Source of the DNA: Bufo bufo
Lineage: Eukaryota > Chordata > Amphibia > Anura > Bufonidae
Assembly: GCF_905171765.1 (NCBI RefSeq)
Contig: NC_053392.1
Coordinates: 104,024,220-104,088,219 of the forward strand
Direction of reading: 5' to 3'
DNA: 64,000 bases
In this document: piece by piece, positions 55,717-64,000 of the stretch
Position numbering within the stretch: position 1 is the stretch's first letter
Layout of the letters: each line of letters opens with the position of its first letter
The notes under the pieces: generated by a model
Seen by the model: only the letters and a program-made list of their open reading frames with translations
Database searches by the model: none
What the model was told of the DNA's origin: nothing
Position numbers and translations under genes: made by a program

Positions 55717-55725
55717 TCTGCAAAT

Positions 55726-55731
55726 AATAAA
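55726..55731 (+). terminator. Polyadenylation signal of the Ngaro element
   Basis: AATAAA lies 10 nt after the recombinase stop and just before repeat B1. Confidence 0.6.
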
Positions 55732-55751
55732 CTGCCTAAAATTCATGTTTT

Positions 55752-55870
55752 GCCCCCTTTTTTGGCTACCCGCGTCACGTGGCTAAAGGCACACCACTAG
55801 CCAAGGTTAGGTCCTACTGTGTCCAGTACACACCCTCTTCCCAACACTTCCCCCGGAGCCTTGACCACAA
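55752..55870 (+). repeat. Ngaro split direct repeat B1
   Basis: 119 bp starting GCCCCCTTTTTTGGCTACCC and ending CCTTGACCACAA, identical to B2 and directly joined to A2. Confidence 0.95.
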
Positions 55871-55966
55871 GTATAGCAGGCTGGATTCCCAGCCTGCATT
55901 TGTGGGAGGGGCATAGGGTATTTAGCCGGCTCACGCCCTCCCTCTGGTGTCGGCATCGCACAGTGC
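55871..55966 (+). repeat. Ngaro split direct repeat A2
   Basis: 96 bp identical to A1. The next 54 bp (55967-56020) are unique. Confidence 0.95.
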
Positions 55967-56020
55967 CCCACCCGACCCTCCCTCTTTTCCAGCTTCACTC
56001 AGCTCAGACTCCCTGGGTTA

Positions 56021-56139
56021 GCCCCCTTTTTTGGCTACCCGCGTCACGTGGCTAAAGGCACACCACTAGCCAAGGTTAGGTCCTACTGTGTCCAGTACAC
56101 ACCCTCTTCCCAACACTTCCCCCGGAGCCTTGACCACAA
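56021..56139 (+). repeat. Ngaro split direct repeat B2 (3' end)
   Basis: 119 bp identical to B1. The outside junction is CACAA|CTACAATACAC. Confidence 0.95.
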
Positions 56140-56300
56140 CTACAATACACAGCCTAGGGAAGCAATTTACCTGTAAGTGTTAACATGAATTTGAGCGTCA
56201 GGCCTCAATTGTCTGTTTCCATGAGTTCTATTACCTCTCGGTTGAAATTACATTTTTGGGGGGGGGGGGGGGATTATTTGATTTCTTTAAACAAGCATAT

Positions 56301-56756
56301 TGTGGGGACTCGCTCTGGTAGACAGGACTAGCGGATGCAATATAGAGGCAACAGCAAGTTCTTTGGATCAAAGAGTTCAGTGTTTTATTCACACTTTAGG
56401 CAAGTGAAGAAATAAGCAGTCTTATTCAAACAAAAAGTCACTTTGTGGTGTTGGTGGTAATTCACACCATGCGGCAATTTTGCCTCAAAGAGTCCTTGCT
56501 GATAACAGCACCAACCTGTTTTCACGCCAAACAGGTAGCAAGCCTTCATCCAGACACAAGGCTCCCAGATCCCAACACAGAGTCATGGCTTATGAGCCCA
56601 GCTGCCAATTTAAGGACAGCCAGGTGCTGCCAAAACCAAGACCGGCATTTAAAATCCTGTCCGGTATTTGACCTCACCTGGCTGTAAATCAGCCCAGCAG
56701 CACATGCTGGGAGGAAAATACCTGTTTTCCCAGACCAAACCTCTCACTGTGTCACA
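56301..56756 (-). repeat. 3' LTR of Gmr1-like element
   Basis: On the minus strand it runs from TGTGACACAGTGAGAGG to CGAGTCCCCACA (456 bp, TG...CA). It is preceded by the purine tract ACAAAAGGGGATA and contains AATAAAACACTG as a polyadenylation signal. It lies directly after the RNase H coding part. There is no 5' LTR in the window. Confidence 0.75.
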
Positions 56757-56769
56757 TATCCCCTTTTGT

Positions 56770-58050
56770 TCAACCCTGAGGGGGTGAACACACGCCAGAC
56801 AGTGTACCCGAGACAGGGCATTCGCGTTTCCCTGTAAGTAACCTGCCCTGTGTTCCCCCGAAAACTTAAAGTTTTGTATAGAGAGAAACCATCGGGTGAC
56901 CCGGGGCAATAAATAATAGCGGAGAGATTCTAGTGCCCACTTGATAGCCAGGCACTCTCTCTCCACTATACTATACCGGGTCTCGGCTGGGGCGAGCTTA
57001 CGGCTGAGAAAGACAACCCGATGCTCCTCCCCGTTGACTTCCTGAGACAGTACAGCACCAAGGCCTACTTCGGAGGCATTGGTCTGTACTATAAACTCTG
57101 TATTGAAGTCCGGCATCACCAAAATCGGGGACCCGCACAGGGCCTACGTCAAAGCGGAGGAAGCCTTTTCTGCCCGATCATCCCAGCCAACCATCATTGA
57201 CTTGTGTCCCTTTAAGAGTCCTGTCAAGGGCGCGGCTAGAGTAGCAAAGTGGGCAACAAACCTCATGTAATAGCCGACTATTTCCAGAAATGCCTATATT
57301 TGCCTAGTGGTGACAAGTCGTGGCCATTCCGTATCGCCTTTATTTTGTTCACTTGGGGTTTGATGACTCCGCGCCCAATGACATACCCCAGGTACTTAGT
57401 CTTTTCTAACCCTACCGCACATTTTTTTGGGTTAGCGGTTAGGCCTGTACTTTGGGTAGGTGACTTTCCTAGTCGGTATTGTGGATGACAATATCGTACA
57501 GGTAAGCCGAAGCGTACCGACGATGTGGACGAAGCACAATGTCCATTAGTCACTGAAAAGTGGCGGGGGCGCCATGCAGACCAAAGGGTAAGACTTTATG
57601 TTGATACAGCCCCTCAGGCGTGGTGATGAAGGCAGTTTTCTCTTTGGCAGCCTCCGTTAAGAGCACCTGCTAGTACCCTTTCGTGAGTTCCAAAACAGAA
57701 AAATACCGGGCTTGTCCTAACCTCTCGATGAGCTCATCCACTCGGGGAATGGGATACACATTGAATTTGAAAACCTCGTTAAGTTTTCGAAAGTCGTTAC
57801 AAAACCGCAACGCCCGTCCGGCTTGGGTATCAATACTACAGGACTGGCCCACTAACTTTTTGACTCCACAATGACGTCTAGCTGCAACATTAGCTGCACC
57901 TCCTCTGATATGGCTTGTCGCCGAGCCTTCGGGCACCCGGTATGGTTATAATCAGACTTTGCCTGAGGCTCAGTGACAATGTCATGCTGGATTATGGAAG
58001 TGTGTCCAGGGAGGTCCGAGAACACATACTTGTTCCGACTAACGAACTCC
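56770..58050 (-). pseudogene. Gmr1-like element: RT and RNase H, decayed
   Basis: Minus strand. The RT begins near 58050 in a decayed frame (FVSRNKYVFSDLPG, then FRKLNEVFKFNVYPIPRVDE and LIERLGQARYFSVLELTKGY). The catalytic box near 57481-57507 reads YLYD instead of YLDD, so the first Asp is lost, and several frameshifts and stops occur. RNase H follows (TNASEVGLGAVLSQEVNG, FLSRKLAPAETRYS, LAIKWALESLRYYL; about 57095-56900). The order integrase, RT, RNase H, 3' LTR on one strand is the reverse of ordinary Ty3/gypsy and matches the Gmr1 group of vertebrate elements. Confidence 0.8.
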
Positions 58051-58059
58051 CTGGCCTCC

Positions 58060-59900
58060 TAAGTCTGTTTAGAGGAGAGGCTATCAGCAATTTTTACTGT
58101 GGCAGCCACCTCTCTTGCATCAGACAGAGTGGCCGGTACCTCTTCTCCTAGAAAACCCGGCCGCGGGCTGTCTTCTTTACAGGTTTCCCTATCTTTCCAT
58201 GGTTTGAGTAAATTCACATGGTAAACCTGCTCCGGCTTTTGCCGCCCTGGCTGGTGTACCTTGTAGTTTACATCTCTAATTTTCTCGAGTACCTCGTAGG
58301 GCCTCTGCCACCTAGCCAGGAACTTACTGTCTTTAGTATGAAGCACAACAAAATTCCAGCACTCACGATTTTGGTAGCTAAAATCTTCGTCTTTTATTCA
58401 GGCAGTAGACAGTTTAGACAGGACATCCACCCACAAGTGTAGCAACTTTGACGCGTTTCGAACAATAGTTCTTAGTCGTAACGTGGTTACGACTAAGAAC
58501 TATTGTTCGAAACGCGTCAAAGTTGCTACACTTGTGGGTGGATGTCCTGTCTAAACTGTCTACTGCCTGAATAAAAGACGAAGATTTTAGCTACCAAAAT
58601 CGTGAGTGCTGGAATTTTGTTGTGCTTCATACTAAAGATATACAGGCTCACCAGCCTTTTCCGTGCACGTAGGTGTTTGGATAATTGGGTTGAGCTGGAC
58701 TTTTCTTTGTGCATATTCACAGGAACTTACTGTCCACTGTCGGCACCAGAACTAAAACCCGATCACCCAGGGTTAAAGATCTGGACCCGAGCCTGCTGAT
58801 CATAGACCTGACTCTGGGTTCGCTGAGCCGCCTCCATATGCTCCCTAACAAGAGGCTCTATCCGATCTTGCATATGGGTAATGTACTCAATGACACTTTA
58901 ATGTGGAGTGGGTTGTTGTTCCCATGCCTCTTTGGCCACGTCCCAAGAGACCACGAGGGTTTCTGCCATATAGCAGTTCGAAGGGCGAGAACCCAGTAGA
59001 GGCTTGGGGTACCTCTCGCACTGTGAACATGAGATAGGGTAGAAGGAGATCCCAGTCCTTCCCATCTTTAGACACTACCTTTTTCAACATATTTTTAAAT
59101 TTTTGGTTAACCCGTTCTACCAGACCGTCCGTTTGCGTATAGTAAACGAACGTCCGTAGTTGTTTTATGTGCAGCAACTTACACAGTTCCCTCATCACCT
59201 TGGACATGAAAGGGGTCCCTTGGTCAGTCAAAACCTCTTTAGGTAGTCCTACTCAGGAAAACATCTCCATTAACTCTTTAGCTATGAGCTTGGCCGAGGT
59301 ATGTCGCAGTGGCACCGCCTCCGGGACTGAGTGGCGTAGTCTAGAATGACTAAGATGTGTTGATGACCTCTGGCGGACTTCGATACTGGGCCTATGAGGT
59401 CCATAGCTATTCGGTCAAATGGTACTTCGATAATCGGGAGAGGTACTAAGGGGCTACAGAAATGTGGCTGGGGGCTAGTTATCTGGCAAGACTTACAAAA
59501 CTTCCACTTCTTTGAAAACTGCTGTAGAATATGATCCTAAGTTTTCTGCAGCCCCAGGTGACCCCTGAGAACGTGTTGGTGGGATAGATCTAACACAAGC
59601 TTGCGATAAGCCTTGGGGACCGCCAACTGTTCATTAGGCTCACCCCGTAGTTGGTTTACCCGATACAACATATCTTCATGAACCACAAAACGGGGAAACA
59701 CTGACTCTGCCCCAAGTTGTTGTGGTTCACCATCTACTATTAATACATTTTCCTAGGCGTGGGATACGGTTGGGTCTCGACATTGGGCGGTACCAAAATT
59801 ATCCTCGGAGACATTGAGGTCTGCCAATTCAGGACCCGGCGGCAAGTCCTCCATGTCTCCCACCATCACACTTAGCGGGGTTGTCTCCCCCTCTTCCACC
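58060..59900 (-). pseudogene. Gmr1-like element: integrase, decayed and interrupted
   Basis: Minus strand, upstream of the RT. The HHCC region is recognisable (LDLSHQHVLRGHLGL, about 59600; FCKSCQITSPQ, about 59490). Catalytic Asp codons are in IAMDLIGPV (59399-59401) and LTDQGTPF (59224-59226), and the Glu is in TDGLVERVNQ (59115-59117). The last two are about 35 residues apart. The C-terminal part (KFLARWQRPYEVLEKI, VYHVNLLKPWKDRE) comes after a 389-bp Penelope insertion (58332-58720). Multiple stops and frameshifts make it inactive. Before 59900 there are a few codons of the preceding polyprotein (PPGPELADLNVSEDNFG), then the LTR of another gypsy element at 60031/60032. Confidence 0.8.
58332..58720. 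mobile_element. Palindromic Penelope-like insertion with 14-bp target duplication
   Basis: AGGAACTTACTGTC flanks it on both sides (58318-58331 and 58721-58734). The first ~300 bp form a near-perfect palindrome: GTAGCAACTTTGACGCGTTTC followed by GAACAATAGTTCTTAGTCG on one side and the inverse on the other, meeting near 58484. Each arm has the Penelope-style GAAACGCG block and CTGAATAAAAG. A ~90-bp unpaired tail follows. It looks like two inverted element termini without coding sequence. Confidence 0.8.
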
Positions 59901-60031
59901 GAAGTGGCGGTCACCCCTACCGCTGGCCCTTCTGTCTCAGGTTCCCAGGGTTCTGGTCTCCCCCACTGAGCCGGGCCACTCTGCTAGGGTTACCCCTGTC
60001 TCATGGGTATCAGTCACTCTCATAGCAGGCC

Positions 60032-60701
60032 TGTAACGTCCACACACACACAGGGGGAAGGATAGTGACCACTGCGCTCCACCCTCAACCCTGGCCCTGC
60101 CTACTTGCCTTACGAGTCCTGATGACAGGGGACAACTGGACGACAGTCCATTACTTAGGATATGTGCTGGGAAGACAGACAAGACAAAATAGGGAACGTG
60201 AACGGACCGGGTCAGAACCAAGAGAGCTATGCAGTACAAAGGGTTAAGCAAAGAATGGTCAGGAGAAGCCGGAGTCAAATACCAGGAGAGTAGAGAAGTA
60301 CCAGAGGAGTACACAAAGAGTAGTCAGGTGGGAGGTCACAATACCAGGAGGGATGCGCAGTACAGGAGGAGCAGGCAAAGGATCGTCAGGGAACAGGATC
60401 AGGTGAGTATTCAGTAGTCCAACAAATAGCCAGGAACCTAGAATTAACAGGCAACCAGGCTGCCTGTATTTATAGTGGGGTCTGAGGGTCATGTGACGTG
60501 GCCAGCGTCACATGACCGAAAGACAGACAAGTCGAGCACTGAGTGATCATCTCGGCGCTCAAGGCAGACCTAGGAGCAGGGAGCCTCCCAGCTAGCAAAG
60601 CCGCCCTGGGAACGAGGCCAGACACAGATCCTCGCTCCCGAAGCTAAGCAGCAGGTCTGCGGCTGATGGGAGACCGAGTGCGCCTTTGGCACCCCGTGAC
60701 A
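60032..60701 (-). repeat. LTR of second truncated gypsy element
   Basis: On the minus strand it runs from TGTCACGGGGTGCC to GGACGTTACA (670 bp). It matches the LTR at 18673-19367 along most of its length, including the TATAAATAC box (inverted at about 60467-60475) and CAGTTGTCCCCTGTCAT. It is preceded by the purine tract AAAAGGGGGG (inverted). Confidence 0.85.
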
Positions 60702-63080
60702 GTACCCCCCCCCCCCTTTTACGAGGGGCCACCGGACCCAAGACTTCAGGCGATGGCCTTTCAGGGTGTTTTAAATGAAATTTTCGAACAAGTCTAGGAG
60801 CATGAACCTCCCTGGCGGGTACCCAAGATCTCTCTTCGGGTCCATACCCGTTCCAGTGAATCAGGTACTGTAAGGAATTACGCACTCTCCTGACATCCAC
60901 TATCTTAGACACCACATACTCGACAGCATCACTAACAAGAACCGGCGGAGGCGAGACTTTCAACGGTACAACAGGTTCAAAATACTTTTTAAGTAGAGAT
61001 TTATGAAATACATTATGAATGTGGAACGACTCGGGCAGCTCCAACTTAAACGATACCGGATTAATCTCCTCCGTGATTTTATACGGTCCAATAAAACGAG
61101 GAGCAAATTTTCTAGAAGCTACCTTGAGATATAGATTCTTTGAGGACAACCATACTTTATCCCCAACCTGAAAGTTCACCCCCTTGGAACGTCTCCTATC
61201 GGCCTTGAGTTTTTGAGAACTTTGAGCCTTTTCTAGGCGATTGAACCCGGGACCAAACTGTGCACAGTTCGGAGGAGAGTTTATCCACTTCAGGGTTAGA
61301 GGAGGAGACGGACGACCCAGAATGAAAACGGGGATGAAAACCATGGTTACAAAAGAAAGGGGAGATCCCAGCAGAACAATTGACACGGTTATTCAAAGCA
61401 AATTCAGCCAACGGAAGGAATTTGACCCATAATTGCTGGTCATCAGCAACATACAACCTCAAGAATTGTTCCACAGACTGATTAAGGCGTTCAGTCTGCC
61501 CATTACTCTCAGGATGGTAGGCGGAAGAAAAAGACAATGAAATTTTACATCTTTGACAGAAGGCAGAATTTGGACACAAACTACACACCCCTGTCAGAAA
61601 CAATATTTTCCGGGATGCCATGTAAACGAACAATCTCTCTCACAAAAATAGACGCCAGGGTTTTTGCATTCGGAAGTTTAGAGAGGGGAATGAAATGAAC
61701 CATCTTGCTAAACCTATCGACCACTACCCAAACCACAGTCTTACGCTCCGACAGCGGTAGGTCAGTTATAAATAGTGTTGATCACGAATATTCGAATTTC
61801 GAATTTTTATCGCGAATATAGGTACTTCGAAAATTCGCAAATATTTCGAATATAGTTATATATATTCGTAATTTCGAATATTCGAATTTATTTTTTTTAT
61901 TTATTTATTTATTTATCAGTACACATGATCCTTCACTGCTTCTAGCTTGTGGGCCAATAAGAAGGCTGCAATATACTTGACTAAGAGTAGTAGTGTTTGC
62001 GAATTTTGCTCTATATTCGGTTTTTTTGAATATTCGCTATATTGCTATATATTCTTCTTTTAGAATATTACGAATATTCGAAAAAACTAAGTTATAGCAA
62101 TATAGAGAATATAAAAAAAAAATCGAATATAGAGCAATTTAGCTAATATAGTGCTATAATCTTCTTTGTCTAATAGTTGTAAGTTGAAAAATTCTCAATA
62201 AGAAAATTTGAATCCGAAAATTTGAATTCCGAAAATTCGCATATTACACAATCATTACCTTTCCGATTTTTCAAGTAAAAAAAAAAATCGCGAATTTTCA
62301 AATTTGCGAATATTCGACGAATATTCTACAAAATATTCGCGAAATATCGCAAATTCGAATATGACCCCTGCCGCTCATCACTAGTTATAAAGTCCATCGA
62401 TATATGGGACCAGGGTCTACTGGGAATGGGTAGGGGTCGTAGGTTACCAGCAGGGAGAGTCCTAGGTGTCTTAGAACTGGCACAAACCTCACAGGCTGAC
62501 ACGTAGGACTTGACATCCCTGGTCAGAGTGGGCCACCAATAAGATCTAGAAACCAGATCCTTAGTGCCCTCAAAACCCGGATGTCCACAAAAGGCAGAAT
62601 CGTGACACTCACCCAACAGCTGGAGACGAAATTGTACGGGAACAAACAACTTATCTGTTGGAGTGGATGCCGGTGCCAGATGTTGTTCAGCCTTAATGCG
62701 AGCCGAGATATCCTTGGTTAGAGCTGCTAAGAAAATGTTTGCTGGTAGAATGGATTCAGGCGGTGCCTCAGTGGGTTGAAAAGCATGGAAGCTCCGAGAT
62801 AATGCGTCTGCCTTCACATTTTTACTTCCCGGCCTGAACGTAATGGAGAAATCAAAACGTGTAAAAAACAGAGCCCATCCGGCTTGAAGGGGATTCAACC
62901 TCTTAGCAGACTCAAGAAACATAAGGTTTTTATGGTCAGTGACAACAGTTACCCGATGCCATGCCCCCTCCAAAAAATGCCTCCACTCCTCAAATGCCCA
63001 TTTAATAGCCAGCAGCTCCCTATTCCCTATGTCGTAGTTTCCGTGGGAGAGAATTTCCTGGAGAAGAAGGCACACGGTCA
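60702..63080 (-). pseudogene. Ty3/gypsy chromovirus pol, truncated and split
   Basis: Same family as 16088-18730. From 63080 (minus strand) it starts inside RNase H (NYDIGNRELLAIKWAFEEW), then continues through the integrase zinc region (CHDSAFCGHPG, CEVCASSK) to the first catalytic Asp (MDFIT). There a hAT MITE is inserted (61773-62383). After it, the second catalytic Asp region is destroyed by frameshifts near 61590-61630. The conserved Glu region is intact (SNGQTERLNQS), another frameshift occurs near 61240, and the chromodomain is intact (YVVSKIVD, LIHWNGYGPEERSW). The first half of pol, gag and the 5' LTR are missing. At 63080 the sequence changes abruptly to an unrelated repeat. Confidence 0.9.
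61773..62383. mobile_element. ATTCG-rich hAT MITE with 8-bp target duplication
   Basis: GTTATAAA occurs at 61765-61772 and again at 62384-62391. The ends are TAGTGTTGATCACG and, reversed, TAGTGATGAGCGGC. The 611-bp interior is very AT-rich and packed with GAATATTCG and ATTCGAAT palindromes. It sits inside the gypsy integrase, so it is younger than that copy. Confidence 0.9.
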
Positions 63081-63860
63081 GGGCCGGTTCTAAGTGAAAT
63101 GGGGCCCTGGGGCGGAAAACAATAAGGGGCCCCCCCCCCACATGACACTTGCTGACTTTAACGTCCCTTATTGTAAACAAATGCAAGTGGCAAAGCAAGA
63201 TGTACAAGTAAAAATCCCCCCAAATGCACATTTCTCCAGTCCAACTGACTCCAAACAGAACCAGGGCGGGCTAGTACACTGGCACGGGTGAGATGGTGCC
63301 TGGGATGGATCCGACCCAGTTTAATCAACCAACCCACCAGACTGGGATGGATCCCGATCCATTTTAATCAACCAGTTACTGGTAGGTTGGTTGATTAAAC
63401 TGGGTCGGATCCATCCATCCCAGGCACCATCTCACCCGTCCCAGTGCCAGTATGCCCCGCCCACCCTGGCTCCCGGCGGTGTTCAGCATATATTGACAAG
63501 AATCTGGGGCATTACATGATGTAATACCACCCAACTTTCCTGCTGTCCAGCATTGCACATGCGCAGAGACATGAGAAAAGTGTGAGGAAGTGAGTGCCCC
63601 CATCCCCTGTGTCATGCAGGACAGCTGGGAGACACCGACATTACTGCTATCCTGCATGACACATGTGCAGAGACAGGAGTCTCTGGGAAAGCTGGGTGAC
63701 CCCCTCCCCCTGCCTTTCCATGTTCTTATTATCTGCATTTATGCCTTGCAGGATAGCAGGAAATCTGAGTGACATCACATGATGTAATAGCACCCAGCTT
63801 TTCTGCTGTCCTGCATGGCACATGTGGAGAGACATGAGAATAGTCTGAGAAAGCGGAGTA
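63081..63860. repeat. Inverted and tandem repeats, no gene
   Basis: Begins AGGGCCGGTTCTAAGTG. A large inverted repeat has arms at about 63262-63343 and 63374-63470 (GGATCCGACCCAGTTTAATC against GATTAAACTGGGTCGGATCC). Then come three degenerate ~120-bp tandem units carrying TCCTGCATGACACATGTG-like sequence and AGAGACATGAG (about 63540-63840). Confidence 0.7.
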
Positions 63861-63863
63861 TAA

Positions 63864-64000
63864 GGCTACTTTCACACTAGCGTTCAGAGCGGGTCCGTCT
63901 GATGTCTGCACAGATGGATCCGCTCCTATAATGCAGACGATGGGATCCGTTCAGAACGGATCCATCTGCATTGTATTTCAGAAAAAAATCTAAGTGTGAA
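63864..64000 (+). mobile_element. Harbinger-type MITE, copy 4 (runs off the window)
   Basis: GGCTACTTTCACACTAGCG after TAA (63861-63863), then CGGATCCAT-type palindromes as in the copies at 601 and 1154. The right end lies beyond 64000. Confidence 0.8.

Larger units (their letters stand above)
49656..56139 (+). mobile_element. Complete Ngaro-type tyrosine-recombinase retrotransposon
   Basis: 6.48 kb with split direct repeats in the order A1 - genes - B1 - A2 - B2. A1 (49656-49751) equals A2 (55871-55966) and B1 (55752-55870) equals B2 (56021-56139), with no differences that I can see. Such ends, without LTRs or target duplications, characterise Ngaro/PAT-type members of the DIRS order, which integrate circular DNA with a tyrosine recombinase. 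It encodes a gag-like protein, an RT/RNase H and a tyrosine recombinase, all open. Identical repeats and intact frames point to very recent activity. Confidence 0.9.

Noticed and set aside
1..64000. tRNA, rRNA or other structural RNA genes
   Set aside because: Reading both strands I found no cloverleaf with A/B boxes and no rRNA-like block. A covariance-model scan would be needed to exclude degenerate SINE heads.

Overview
This window looks like repeat-rich nuclear DNA from a non-mammalian vertebrate, most likely a frog or toad. The evidence is the mix of element types: chromodomain Ty3/gypsy elements, CR1 LINEs, Penelope-like elements with a GIY-YIG nuclease, a Ngaro-type tyrosine-recombinase retrotransposon, a Gmr1-like LTR element, hAT transposons, and many MITEs of styles I associate with anuran genomes. 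The species is not certain. I see no host gene, no tRNA or rRNA gene, no CRISPR array and nothing bacterial. Nearly every supportable coding region belongs to a mobile element, and many elements are inserted inside others.

Layout. 1-5280: repeats with two Harbinger-type MITEs, a broken gypsy RT fragment and an hAT end. 5281-14130: an hAT end split by a complete young chromodomain LTR retrotransposon (5303-10505), then a ~43-bp minisatellite, a dead hAT transposase on the minus strand and a Penelope-like terminus. 14759-19367: a hairpin/minisatellite MITE abutting a 5'-truncated gypsy element with a long open pol and its 3' LTR. 19368-27380: mostly old sequence with small MITEs and a Penelope-like RT-tail/GIY-YIG fragment (minus). 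27380-34155: an hAT element with a 38-bp repeat array and a decayed BED-finger transposase. 34156-48975: a minisatellite, then a 13.3-kb element bounded by Harbinger-type TIRs with a TTA duplication on each side. Its interior is a giant inverted repeat of two satellites around a core of Tc1, piggyBac-like and CR1 insertions. 49656-56139: a complete Ngaro-type element with identical terminal repeats. 56301-63080 (minus): a Gmr1-like element (integrase before RT) hit by a palindromic Penelope remnant, joined to a second copy of the truncated gypsy family, which is itself split by an ATTCG-rich hAT MITE. 63081-64000: an inverted repeat and another Harbinger-type MITE running off the end.

Three things stand out. 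The giant palindromic element at 35650-48972 appears to have moved as one Harbinger-ended unit. The Ngaro element has gag and RT/RNase H in one frame, separated only by UGA-CUAG with a short hairpin exactly 8 nt downstream, which looks like programmed stop-codon readthrough. The LTR element at 5303-10505 has a primer-binding site complementary to the predicted 5' end of its own RNA, which fits self-priming.
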